Position numbers and translations under genes: made by a program. Below, one piece after another: positions 1 through 7,476 of a stretch of DNA of 20,453 nucleotides. The DNA comes from an uncultured Flavobacterium sp. GTDB lineage: Bacteria; Bacteroidota; Bacteroidia; Flavobacteriales; Flavobacteriaceae. Each line of letters begins with the position of its first letter. Within the stretch, counting starts at the first letter, position 1. Where the stretch lies: contig NZ_CALFIG010000231.1 in the NCBI RefSeq assembly GCF_937876455.1, positions 1-20,453 of the forward strand, written 5' to 3'. The notes below the pieces were generated by a model. The model ran no database searches, was not told the DNA's origin, and saw only the letters and a list, made by a program, of their open reading frames with translations.

Positions 1-146
1 TTGTCAAAAAATTTAAAATTGAGGAAGTACCTATTATTTTTACCGACCGAACCCTTGGCGAATCAAAAATGAGTGGTGCCATTATCAGAGAAGCCGTGTT
101 TGGCGTGTTACTATTACGAATAAAACATATTTTAAAAAGTTTATAA
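1..146 (+). CDS. Polyprenol-phosphate mannosyltransferase, C-terminal end (partial)
   Basis: This is the last 47 codons of a gene that begins before the window; the frame opens at base 3 and stops with TAA at 144-146. The peptide contains VPIIFTDRTLGESKMSG followed by IIREA. That is the signature end of the GT2 polyprenol (dolichol)-phosphate mannose synthase family (DPM1-like), where a PI.F.dR..G.SKMs motif closes the catalytic domain. Such enzymes move mannose from GDP-mannose to a lipid carrier at the inner face of the membrane. Only 11 bases separate it from the dihydroorotase start, so the two are probably one transcript. From memory, this pairing with dihydroorotase and a DUF4296 gene recurs in flavobacteria. 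The N-terminal catalytic part is not visible, so donor and acceptor are inferred from family only. Confidence 0.85.
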   Translation, partial: VKKFKIEEVPIIFTDRTLGESKMSGAIIREAVFGVLLLRIKHILKSL

Positions 147-157
147 ATACCCCCCAT

Positions 158-1501
158 ATGAGTACCTTTTTAATTAAAAATGCTAAGATTGTTAACGAAG
201 GAAAAACCTTTGAAGGAGATGTATTAATTGAAAACGAACTAATTACTAAAATAGATACAAGCATTAGTGCGAAACCTAATTATACGGTTTTAGACGCAGA
301 AGGCAGTTATTTATTGCCAGGTGCAATAGACGACCAAGTGCATTTTAGAGAACCTGGGTTAACACACAAAGGGACAATCGCCTCGGAAAGTAGAGCAGCC
401 GTGGCAGGTGGAATTACTTCATTTATTGAGCAGCCTAATACAGTTCCAAATGCTGTAACGCAAGAATTATTAGAAGAAAAATATCAAATAGCTGCAACAT
501 CTTCCTATGCCAATTACTCGTTTATGATGGGCGGAACTAACGATAATTTGGAAGAAATTCTCAAAACAAACCCTAGAAACGTTGCAGGCTTGAAGTTGTT
601 TTTAGGCTCCTCAACAGGAAATATGTTGGTTGACAATCAAGAAACGTTAGAAAAAATATTTTCGTCAACAAAGCTTCTCATTGCGGTACACTGTGAAGAC
701 GAAGGCACAATTAAATCTAATTTAGCCACTTATACAGCAGAATTTGGCGAAGATATTCCTGTGACAAAACACCATTTAATTAGAAGTGAAGAAGCATGTT
801 ACCTATCTTCATCAAAAGCTATTGAATTAGCTAAAAAAACAGGTGCGCGTTTGCATGTTTTTCATTTGTCAACAGCAAAAGAAATGGAATTGTTTACCAA
901 TAAAATTCCGTTAGAAGAAAAACAAATTACGGCCGAAGTATGCATACATCATCTGTGGTTTACAGACGAAGATTATGCAACAAAAGGTAATTTTATTAAG
1001 TGGAATCCAGCGGTAAAAACAGCAAAAGACAGAGATGCACTTTGGAAAGCATTATTGAATGACACCATTGATGTTATTGCAACAGATCATGCGCCACATT
1101 CGTTGGAAGAAAAAAGTCAAAAATACACAAAAGCACCTTCGGGTGGACCATTAGTGCAACATGCTTTAGTTGCATTATTTGAAGCACATTATCAAGGGAA
1201 AATTTCGGTTGAAAAAATAGTAGAAAAATTTTGCCACAATCCAGCTAAAATTTTCAAAATAGAAAAAAGAGGTTTCATTCGAGAAGGCTATTATGCTGAT
1301 TTAGTTTTGGTTCAACCTCAAAAGCCTTGGACAGTAAAAAAAGAAAATATTTTATATAAATGTGGTTGGTCACCATTTGAAGGGATTAATTTCAAAGCCC
1401 GTATTTCACATACGTTTGTAAACGGAAAATTGGTGTATCAAAATGGTAAAGTAAAAGAAATTTTAGCAGGTAAACGACTGCTTTTTGAAAGAGAAGAGTA
1501 A
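158..1501 (+). CDS. pyrC: Dihydroorotase
   Basis: Amidohydrolase-fold enzyme of 447 residues that closes carbamoyl-aspartate to dihydroorotate, the third step of UMP synthesis, in the cytoplasm. Visible family motifs are DDQVHFREPG (58-67), KLFLGSSTGNM with the lysine that is normally carboxylated (K146), HCEDE (H178), HVFHLST (H236) and ATDHAPHS with the catalytic aspartate (D310). Length fits class I bacterial dihydroorotases. One oddity: the first histidine of the usual metal-binding DxHxH motif is glutamine (Q60), leaving only H62. I recall this as a common variant in Bacteroidota rather than damage, and all other ligands are intact. The ATG at 158 lies 11 bases after the upstream gene and no -7 element is seen between them, so it is likely co-transcribed. 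Related hydantoinase-type amidohydrolases are less likely given the FREPG and SSTGNML blocks. Confidence 0.95.
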   Translation: MSTFLIKNAKIVNEGKTFEGDVLIENELITKIDTSISAKPNYTVLDAEGSYLLPGAIDDQVHFREPGLTHKGTIASESRAAVAGGITSFIEQPNTVPNAVTQELLEEKYQIAATSSYANYSFMMGGTNDNLEEILKTNPRNVAGLKLFLGSSTGNMLVDNQETLEKIFSSTKLLIAVHCEDEGTIKSNLATYTAEFGEDIPVTKHHLIRSEEACYLSSSKAIELAKKTGARLHVFHLSTAKEMELFTNKIPLEEKQITAEVCIHHLWFTDEDYATKGNFIKWNPAVKTAKDRDALWKALLNDTIDVIATDHAPHSLEEKSQKYTKAPSGGPLVQHALVALFEAHYQGKISVEKIVEKFCHNPAKIFKIEKRGFIREGYYADLVLVQPQKPWTVKKENILYKCGWSPFEGINFKARISHTFVNGKLVYQNGKVKEILAGKRLLFEREE

Positions 1502-1517
1502 TACAAAAATTACGAAT

Positions 1518-1525
1518 TAACTTTG
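1518..1525 (+). promoter_or_regulatory. Bacteroidota -7 element for the DUF4296 gene
   Basis: TAACTTTG is a perfect match to the Bacteroidota housekeeping -7 consensus TAnnTTTG. It lies in the gap after dihydroorotase, about 52 bases before the next ATG. No TTG -33 element is seen at the usual 17-23 base distance, so the site may be weak. Confidence 0.5.
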
Positions 1526-1577
1526 CAATTCAGCGCTCTAAAAATTAAAACTAATAAACACATCAATACATAAGAAT

Positions 1578-1904
1578 ATGAATAAAACAGTCTGGATAGT
1601 TAGTATTATTTTATTGTTTTCGTGCACAAGCAATCCCGTGCCGAAACCGAAAAACTTACTTGACGAAGACACCATGATTGCTATCATGTATGATGTAGCT
1701 GTGCTTCAAGCAGCCGCAGCTAATGCCCCAGATGAAGTGCAACAAAAAGGGATTGACACTAAAAATTTTATTTACAAAAAATATAAAATTGATAGCGCTA
1801 CCTACCATCAAAACAGCAGGTATTATGCTGGCGATGTCAAACATTACAAGAAAATGTATAAAAAAGTATTGGAGCGTTTAGATCAAAAACCAAGTAAAAA
1901 ATAG
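1578..1904 (+). CDS. DUF4296 lipoprotein
   Basis: Small exported protein of 108 residues. A short basic start and a hydrophobic run end in a lipobox-like LFSC (13-16), so C16 is probably lipidated and the protein anchored to a membrane facing the periplasm. The rest is soluble and helical. DEDTMIAIMYDVAVLQ and NFIYKKYKIDSATYHQNSRYY are the two conserved blocks of DUF4296, a Bacteroidota-specific family of unknown function. The C terminus is lysine-rich. It follows dihydroorotase by 76 bases, with a possible promoter of its own, and ends two bases from the convergent epimerase gene. Pro-Lys repeats after the cysteine (PKPK) look like a flexible tether. Function is not known and I do not assign one. 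Confidence 0.85.
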   Translation: MNKTVWIVSIILLFSCTSNPVPKPKNLLDEDTMIAIMYDVAVLQAAAANAPDEVQQKGIDTKNFIYKKYKIDSATYHQNSRYYAGDVKHYKKMYKKVLERLDQKPSKK

Positions 1905-1906
1905 GC

Positions 1907-2902
1907 TTATTTGTGTTTTTTGGCTAATTCGAACAAATAGTCTCGCATAGGACGAAATTGAATCCCGAAAGCAGTTTTTAGTTTACTCGCATCTACCCAA
2001 CTTTGGTCGTGAAGCGCTAAGGCAGTAGCTTGCGTTAAGGTTCTTTTTTTGCCCAAAAAAGTTGCTAAAAACCAGTCTAGTTTCCAAATAATTGAAGTTA
2101 ACCAAGGCTTTGCTTCAAAAGAAGGTTTTTTAGCTTCTAGTGCTTCCGCTAAAGTATCAAAAAGTTGTCTATAGGTCCAGTTTTCAGCTACCACAATAAA
2201 GCGTTCACCACTACTCGAACTGTTCGTAGCTGTTATCATGCTTTTTACCACATCTTCAACAGCTACAATGGCAACAGTGCCAAGGGTATAAAAAGGCATC
2301 CCTTTTTTACACATGTTAAAAAACACACTACTTCCCGAAGTATAAAACCCATCACCAAAAACAACCCCAGGATTAACGACCACCACGTTTAACCCTTCTT
2401 GTTGCCCCCGCCAGACTTCTAGTTCGGCACCATATTTCGTAATAGAATAATCGCTATATAGATTTTCCATATTCCGTTCGGTGTCTTCCGTAACTTGCCA
2501 ATTAGAAGGATTCCCCGCGCCAAGTGTGGCAATGGAACTTACATAACAGAGCTTTTCTACCTCAAACAACAAGCATAAATTAACTACGTTTGCGGTGCCT
2601 ACAATATTATTTTGATATAACTTTACTTCATCTTTAGGGTCAAAAGAAATGAGTGCCGCACAATGATACACCTGCGTTATTCCTTGAAACGCTTCTTCTA
2701 GTTTTGGGATGTCTAAAATATCTGCTTCTACCCAATCTATTTTTTCAAAAGTTGCCGTTAAGCCTTGCGCAGCAAACAAATTATAAACATATTCTTTTTT
2801 AGTTGCGCTGCGATAAAGCGCTCGTACAGGCATGTCTTCTTTTGCTAATTCGAAAAGCAAATGAAATCCCACTAAACCCGTTGCGCCTGTTACTAAAATC
2901 AT
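1907..2902 (-). CDS. NAD-dependent epimerase/dehydratase (extended SDR)
   Basis: Protein of 331 residues with a Rossmann fold. The N terminus has the dinucleotide-binding GATGLVG (6-12), an acidic turn at DILDI (61-65), and the active-site Y152xxxK156 in YSITK with the serine pair SS (122-123) ahead of it. This is the full catalytic set of extended short-chain dehydrogenases. Substrate binding is not readable from sequence; sugar-nucleotide epimerase, dihydroflavonol-reductase-like and 3-beta-HSD-like members all share this frame. The protein ends in a basic tail. It is convergent with the DUF4296 gene (two bases between stops) and divergent from asnS, with about 195 bases between the start codons. 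A near-match -7 element (TACTTTTA, minus strand) sits just upstream of the start, not strong enough to annotate. Confidence 0.85.
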   Translation of the reverse strand: MILVTGATGLVGFHLLFELAKEDMPVRALYRSATKKEYVYNLFAAQGLTATFEKIDWVEADILDIPKLEEAFQGITQVYHCAALISFDPKDEVKLYQNNIVGTANVVNLCLLFEVEKLCYVSSIATLGAGNPSNWQVTEDTERNMENLYSDYSITKYGAELEVWRGQQEGLNVVVVNPGVVFGDGFYTSGSSVFFNMCKKGMPFYTLGTVAIVAVEDVVKSMITATNSSSSGERFIVVAENWTYRQLFDTLAEALEAKKPSFEAKPWLTSIIWKLDWFLATFLGKKRTLTQATALALHDQSWVDASKLKTAFGIQFRPMRDYLFELAKKHK

Positions 2903-3063
2903 GAGGTAAAAGTAACGAAAATGTGTTAATATATCAAGGAAGTTAGTTTTTGATTTTCATCGAGGTAAAATTGAATTTATAAGACGAAAACTTTTGTTCT
3001 CTAAATATGAATTCTTGTTGTGTATTCTGCATATTAACATTTCAAAAACTCAAATTTTCGCCC

Positions 3064-3071
3064 TATATTTG
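3064..3071 (+). promoter_or_regulatory. Bacteroidota -7 element for asnS
   Basis: TATATTTG matches TAnnTTTG perfectly. Transcription would begin about six bases downstream, near 3077. That leaves almost no leader for an ATG at 3080 and about 20 bases for the ATG at 3098, and so decides the asnS start. No clear -33 TTG is present. Confidence 0.6.
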
Positions 3072-3097
3072 CATTTTTAATGCATATAAGAAATACC

Positions 3098-4531
3098 ATG
3101 AGTCATATTAAAATTGTTGATTTACTAAACAACACCAAAACGTTGCAAGAAGTAACCGCTAAAGGATGGGTGCGTACATTTAGAAATAACCAATTTATAG
3201 CGTTGAACGACGGGTCAACTATTCACACCATTCAATGTGTGGTAGATTTTGAAAACACCCCAGAAGAAACACTTAAACGCATCACTACAGGTGCCGCTAT
3301 TTGTGTAAAAGGGACGCTAGTAGAAAGTCAGGGTGCGGGTCAAAAAGTAGAAATACAAGTACATGCATTAGAAATTTTGGGTGACTCAGATGCGGAAAAA
3401 TTCCCTATGCAACCTAAACGTCATTCTCTTGAGTTTTTAAGAGAAAATGCACATTTGCGTGTACGAACCAATACATTTGCTGCTGTTATGCGTGTGCGTT
3501 CGGCATTGTCATTTGCAGTGCATAGCTATTTTCAGCAAAAAGGTTTTTTCTATGTTAACACGCCTATTATTACAGGTTCAGATGCCGAAGGAGCAGGAGA
3601 AATGTTTCAGGTAAGTGCTTTACCTTTTGACAATACACCTCGTACAGAAGAGGGAAAAGTAAATTATAAAGAAGATTTTTTTGGTAAACAAACTAATTTA
3701 ACGGTTTCTGGACAACTTGAAGCGGAAACCTATGCCATGGCATTAGGTCAGGTGTATACGTTTGGTCCTACATTTAGAGCAGAGAATTCTAACACGTCAC
3801 GCCATTTGGCTGAGTTTTGGATGATTGAACCCGAAGTAGCGTTTAATGATTTAGCGGCCAACATGGATTTGGCTGAAGATTTTATTAAATATGTAGTTAA
3901 CTATGCAGTAGCTAATTGTGCCGATGATTTGAAATTTTTAGAAGACAGATTAGCACAAGAAGAAAAACAAAAACCACAAGCCGAACGTAGTGAAATGGCT
4001 TTGCTTGAAAAATTAAACTTCATATTAGAAAACAACTTCAAGCGTGTGACTTACACCGAAGCAATTGATATTCTTAAAAACAGCAAACCAAATAAAAATA
4101 AAAAGTTCCAATATTTGATTGAAGAATGGGGCGCTGATTTACAAAGTGAGCACGAGCGTTTCTTAGTGGAAAAACACTTTAAATGCCCTGTAATTTTATT
4201 TGATTATCCAGCAAAAATAAAAGCATTTTATATGCGTTTAAATGAAGATGGAAAAACCGTACGTGCTATGGATATTTTATTCCCAGGCATCGGCGAAATC
4301 GTAGGGGGTTCACAAAGAGAAGAGCGCTTAGATGTCTTGGTTGAAAAAATGAAAGCCTTAGGTATTGACGAGGAAGAATTGTGGTGGTACTTAGATACAA
4401 GACGATTCGGTTCGGCAGTTCACTCAGGTTTCGGATTAGGATTTGAACGTTTGGTATTGTTTGTTACAGGTATGACAAATATTAGAGACGTAATTCCATT
4501 CCCGAGAACACCACAAAACGCAGAATTCTAA
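3098..4531 (+). CDS. asnS: Asparaginyl-tRNA synthetase
   Basis: Class IIb aminoacyl-tRNA synthetase, 477 residues from this start, that charges tRNA-Asn with asparagine. The N-terminal OB-fold anticodon domain is seen in VTAKGWVRTFRNN and the beta strands after it. The catalytic core follows: class II motif 2 at FRAENSNTSRHLAEFWMIEPE and motif 3 at GFGLGFERLVLFVTG near the C terminus. EFWMIEPE and the RDVIPFPRTP ending separate AsnRS from AspRS and LysRS. An in-frame ATG at 3080 would add six residues but lies almost on the predicted transcription start, so I use 3098. Having AsnRS means asparagine-tRNA is made directly; the window says nothing about a GatCAB route. rpoN follows after an 85-base gap. 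Confidence 0.97.
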   Translation: MSHIKIVDLLNNTKTLQEVTAKGWVRTFRNNQFIALNDGSTIHTIQCVVDFENTPEETLKRITTGAAICVKGTLVESQGAGQKVEIQVHALEILGDSDAEKFPMQPKRHSLEFLRENAHLRVRTNTFAAVMRVRSALSFAVHSYFQQKGFFYVNTPIITGSDAEGAGEMFQVSALPFDNTPRTEEGKVNYKEDFFGKQTNLTVSGQLEAETYAMALGQVYTFGPTFRAENSNTSRHLAEFWMIEPEVAFNDLAANMDLAEDFIKYVVNYAVANCADDLKFLEDRLAQEEKQKPQAERSEMALLEKLNFILENNFKRVTYTEAIDILKNSKPNKNKKFQYLIEEWGADLQSEHERFLVEKHFKCPVILFDYPAKIKAFYMRLNEDGKTVRAMDILFPGIGEIVGGSQREERLDVLVEKMKALGIDEEELWWYLDTRRFGSAVHSGFGLGFERLVLFVTGMTNIRDVIPFPRTPQNAEF

Positions 4532-4534
4532 ATT

Positions 4535-4610
4535 AGTTGTTTCAACTTTCAAATTTTATGTTGTTTTTGTTAGGAACAACCCGAAACTTGAAACCTGAAA
4601 CTTGAAACAA
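4535..4610 (+). repeat. asnS-rpoN spacer with hairpins and tandem heptamers
   Basis: The spacer begins with a small perfect hairpin, AGTTG-TTT-CAACT (4535-4547), then a GTTGTT/AACAAC pair (4560-4565 with 4575-4580). Four tandem heptamers follow at 4583-4610: GAAACTT, GAAACCT, GAAACTT, GAAACAA. The early GTTTCAA (4539-4545) can also pair with any of the TTGAAAC copies, so several alternative folds are possible. The repeat stops six bases before the rpoN ATG, so it lies in the immediate leader. No clear terminator and no perfect -7 element is visible here, so rpoN may be read through from asnS. Confidence 0.6.
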
Positions 4611-4616
4611 AAAACA

Positions 4617-6083
4617 ATGTTAAAACACAGTTTACAGTTTAAATTATCTCAAAAATTATCTCCTCAACAAATACAGTTGATGAAGTTAATTCAATTGCCA
4701 CTACAAGCTTTTGAACAACGCTTGCAAGAAGAGTTAGTTGAAAACCCAGCGCTTGAAGGCGGTATGGACGAGCAAGTAGATTCTTTTGACGAGTATGATA
4801 ATACAGATGCTGATAACTATGACGACTATGATAACGAACATATAGACACGGGCGACATCAACATTGACGAGTACTTAAGCAATGATGAAACACCTGATTA
4901 TAAATACCAAACCAATAATTATAGCGATGATGATGAGGATAAATCCTTGCCTATTGCTGCGCAAATCAGTTTTCATCAAGATTTAGTTAACCAACTCAAT
5001 ACGTTTATCTTGTCTGATGAAGACAGAGAAATTGCCGAATTTTTAGTGGGAAGTATTGAAGATTCGGGATACATTAGGAGAAGCATTCAAGATATCGTTG
5101 ATGATATGGCCTTTACCCAAGGGATTTATACCGATGAAAAAGCGGTAGAACGTGTTCTTCAAATTGTACAACAGCTCGAACCTTCTGGTGTAGGAGCAAG
5201 AGATTTGCAAGAATGTTTACTGATTCAATTGAAGCATAAAACACCAACTGATTCAATTCAATTAGCGGCTTTAGTTATCGAAAAACAATTTGAAGCATTT
5301 ACAAAGAAACATTATGACAAGTTGCTTCAAAAATTTGACATTTCAAAAGACCAATTAAAAAAAGCCATTGACGAAATAGAAAAGCTAAATCCGAAACCAG
5401 GAGGAAGTTTTGATAGCAGCAGTAGAACAGTAGAACACATAGTTCCTGATTTTACTATAAAAGTAGTAGATGGCAAATTAGAGTTGTATTTGAACGCTAG
5501 AAACGCACCCGAATTGCATGTTTCAAAGGAATACCAAGACATGCTTCAAACCTATAAAGATACGGGAGATAAATCGGCTTCACAGAAAGATGCTGTGCAG
5601 TTTATCAAGCAAAAATTAGATTCGGCAAAATGGTTTATCGATGCCATTAAACAACGTCAGGAAACTTTATTGGTAACGATGAATGCCATCATGCATTTTC
5701 AGTATGATTATTTTTTAGACGGTGAAGAAGCTCGTTTGAAACCGATGATTTTAAAAGATATCGCAGATAAAGTGGGCTTAGATATTTCAACTGTGTCTCG
5801 TGTAGCAAATAGTAAATACGTAGACACGCCGTATGGCACAAAACTTATTAAAGAATTCTTTAGTGAGGCCATGAAAAACGATCAAGGAGAAGATGTATCT
5901 ACAATCGAAATTAAAAAAATTCTTGAAACAGTTATTGCTGAAGAAGATAAAAGCAAACCGCTTCCCGATGAAGATTTGGCACAAATTTTAAAAGAAAAAG
6001 GGTACCCTATTGCCAGACGTACCATAGCAAAGTATAGAGAGCAGTTAGACATTCCCGTGGCACGATTACGAAAAAAAATATAG
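4617..6083 (+). CDS. rpoN: RNA polymerase sigma-54 factor
   Basis: Alternative sigma factor of 488 residues that recognises -24/-12 promoters and needs an AAA+ activator to open them. Order of parts: the glutamine/leucine-rich region I that contacts activators (LQFKLSQKLSPQQIQLMKLIQLP, 6-28), an acidic region II rich in Asp/Tyr/Asn (about 50-110), the core-binding domain, a helix-turn-helix block (LKDIADKVGLDISTVSRVANSKYV), and the RpoN box ARRTIAKYRE (466-475) that reads the -24 element. All diagnostic parts are intact and length is normal. A TTG at 4602 is in frame but would start inside the heptamer repeat; the ATG at 4617 gives the usual MLK..LQFKLSQKLSP start. No bacterial enhancer-binding activator is in view. 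The next gene begins three bases after the stop. Confidence 0.97.
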   Translation: MLKHSLQFKLSQKLSPQQIQLMKLIQLPLQAFEQRLQEELVENPALEGGMDEQVDSFDEYDNTDADNYDDYDNEHIDTGDINIDEYLSNDETPDYKYQTNNYSDDDEDKSLPIAAQISFHQDLVNQLNTFILSDEDREIAEFLVGSIEDSGYIRRSIQDIVDDMAFTQGIYTDEKAVERVLQIVQQLEPSGVGARDLQECLLIQLKHKTPTDSIQLAALVIEKQFEAFTKKHYDKLLQKFDISKDQLKKAIDEIEKLNPKPGGSFDSSSRTVEHIVPDFTIKVVDGKLELYLNARNAPELHVSKEYQDMLQTYKDTGDKSASQKDAVQFIKQKLDSAKWFIDAIKQRQETLLVTMNAIMHFQYDYFLDGEEARLKPMILKDIADKVGLDISTVSRVANSKYVDTPYGTKLIKEFFSEAMKNDQGEDVSTIEIKKILETVIAEEDKSKPLPDEDLAQILKEKGYPIARRTIAKYREQLDIPVARLRKKI

Positions 6084-6086
6084 CAA

Positions 6087-6701
6087 TTGTTACAGCCGAA
6101 ACATTTTTTAGTACCTTTTTCCTATGTTTTTCACCCTATTTTTAGTTCTATATATGGGGCACTTTTCTTTTTTCTTTTCACAAGTGCTTTTTCGCATACG
6201 CTTGCTTTTTATGTGACCTTTCTACAAATTGCTGTTTATACGGTAGTTTTACCGCTATTGTTTTATGCTATTTTACGAACTACAAAAGCCATACATTCTT
6301 TTACCGAAGCCAGTTTACAAGAACGAAAAAATCCAATTTTTATACAATTAGTTTTGTTTTATGCCTTAGTTGATTTTGGCATTATAAAACAAACGTTCCC
6401 TGAACTTCATTTGTTTTTTACAGGCGGTTTTGTGAGTACGTTTTTAGTACTGGCGGTAACAACATTTGGGTATAAAGCAAGTCTTCACATGATAGGAATT
6501 GCTTCATTGTTTCAGTTCGTACTTATGTTTTCTAGTTATTTTAATCTTGATACTACGTACACAGTAGCGTTTCTTATGATTTGCATGGGCTGTGTCGCTT
6601 CGTCTAGATTATATCTAAAATCGCACACGCCTTTTGAATTAATTGTAGGAATGCTAATTGGAATCCTGCCACAATATGCCGTTTGGTTCTATAGAATATA
6701 A
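6087..6701 (+). CDS. Multi-pass membrane protein, PAP2-like C-terminal motif
   Basis: Very hydrophobic protein of 204 residues with roughly six membrane segments. The segment SSRLYLKSHTPFELIVGMLIG resembles the third motif of PAP2-type lipid phosphatases (SR.y...H...e...G...G), but I cannot see the first motif (KxxxxxxRP), so activity as a phosphatase is uncertain. A short basic cytoplasmic loop, ERKNP, lies between segments two and three. The start is TTG at 6087, three bases after the rpoN stop, with no in-frame ATG until deep in the protein; translational coupling to rpoN is likely. Its 3' end overlaps the convergent barrel gene by 13 bases. From memory, flavobacterial rpoN genes are often followed by a membrane protein of this type. 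Function not established. Confidence 0.75.
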   Translation: MLQPKHFLVPFSYVFHPIFSSIYGALFFFLFTSAFSHTLAFYVTFLQIAVYTVVLPLLFYAILRTTKAIHSFTEASLQERKNPIFIQLVLFYALVDFGIIKQTFPELHLFFTGGFVSTFLVLAVTTFGYKASLHMIGIASLFQFVLMFSSYFNLDTTYTVAFLMICMGCVASSRLYLKSHTPFELIVGMLIGILPQYAVWFYRI

Positions 6702-7372
6702 AACTGAAAACCAAGATTAAACGAATTCATTTTTAGGGGTTCATCTACAAGGGTTGCACTTTTAAATATTGGTTTTAGCGCATAGTAAGCGTAAATATTA
6801 ATGGTATTATAGCCCATGGAAATGTAAGGCCCCATGATTAATTTATTCAAATCAGGGTTGTTTTTAAACGCATAGGTTTCTGTAAAGGTCTTAAAAGAGG
6901 ATTTACTCGCGAGTAAATAACTCAATTTGAAGCCAGTATAAATACGCCAAAATTTATGTGATTCTGGAGTAGAATTTCGCCATCTCACTTCAATAGGTAA
7001 TTCTAGATAATGCAATACTAATTTATTTTTTGTATTCTCCCTAACATACGAATAATAGGTAGCGTCTATAGCGTCAAAATGCTCTATTTGTATGTTTTGT
7101 TTTAAATTATTATACGAATAGCCTAGTCCAGCAGCTATTGCCCAAGTTCTTTTTTTGTTAAGTGGCATATCTCTTAAAAAGCCAAAAGTAACCCCTGATG
7201 AAAAACCATTTTGAGCAAAATCGGAAGGGATGTTTTTTACTAAGTTATAACTCAACGAAGCATACAATTGATCTTCTCTGTATAGCGAATCTACTACAGA
7301 AACCGTTTTTTCTATAGGATTTTGTGCCAATAGAAATAAAGGAAAAAGTAAAAAGAAATAAATTTTCTTCAT
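6689..7372 (-). CDS. Outer-membrane beta-barrel protein (porin-family-like)
   Basis: Protein of 227 residues with a clear signal peptide, MKKIYFFLLFPLFLLAQ, cut after about residue 17. The mature part alternates aromatic and polar residues in strands typical of small outer-membrane barrels (for example GVTFGFLRDMP, AIAAGLGYSYNNL, LHYLELPIEVRWRN, IYTGFKLSYLL, PYISMGYNTINIYAYYALKPIF) and ends in FQFYIL with a hydrophobic aromatic-rich C terminus. LPIEVRW is a block seen in Bacteroidota outer-membrane barrel domains (PorT/OMP_b-brl type). The frame stays open upstream to 7462, but that part is the tRNA-Ser gene, so the ATG at 7372 is chosen. It lies 16 bases from the tRNA 3' end, suggesting expression from a transcript that includes the tRNA. 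Cargo or ligand unknown. Confidence 0.85.
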   Translation of the reverse strand: MKKIYFFLLFPLFLLAQNPIEKTVSVVDSLYREDQLYASLSYNLVKNIPSDFAQNGFSSGVTFGFLRDMPLNKKRTWAIAAGLGYSYNNLKQNIQIEHFDAIDATYYSYVRENTKNKLVLHYLELPIEVRWRNSTPESHKFWRIYTGFKLSYLLASKSSFKTFTETYAFKNNPDLNKLIMGPYISMGYNTINIYAYYALKPIFKSATLVDEPLKMNSFNLGFQFYIL

Positions 7373-7388
7373 GCTAATACTTGTTTTG

Positions 7389-7476
7389 CAGAGAGGAAGG
7401 GATTCGAACCCTCGATACCCTTTTGGAGTATACACACTTTCCAGGCGTGCGCCTTCGACCACTCGGCCACCTCTCT
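7389..7476 (-). tRNA. tRNA-Ser (anticodon GGA)
   Basis: An 88-base class II tRNA on the minus strand. The acceptor stem AGAGAGG pairs with CCTCTCT, followed by G73, the serine discriminator. The D-arm begins GCCGAGTGG. The anticodon loop reads CTGGAAA, giving anticodon GGA, which decodes UCC and UCU. A long variable arm (TGTATACTCCAAAAGGGTAT region) and the T-arm GGGTTCGAATCCC are intact. The CCA end is not encoded after G73 (CAA follows). The first two bases of the mature tRNA are the last two bases of the asparaginase stop codon, and the barrel gene starts 16 bases past the 3' end. No TAnnTTTG element is seen in the last 80 bases or so of ansA, so co-transcription is likely. Confidence 0.97.

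Noticed and set aside
3070..3084. TGCAT/ATGCA inverted repeat at the asnS start
   Set aside because: Five-base arms with a five-base loop, expected by chance in AT-rich DNA.
4535..4547. Hairpin AGTTG-TTT-CAACT after asnS as a terminator
   Set aside because: Only five base pairs and no proper T-run; kept as part of the repeat spacer only.
6058..6075. TGGCACG string resembling the -24 half of a sigma-54 promoter
   Set aside because: It lies in the RpoN C-terminal codons and the -12 half (TTGC) is missing at the right distance; likely codon coincidence.
7373..7462. Longer barrel protein starting at 7462
   Set aside because: The extra 30 codons are the antisense-free sequence of tRNA-Ser; the signal peptide starts at 7372.
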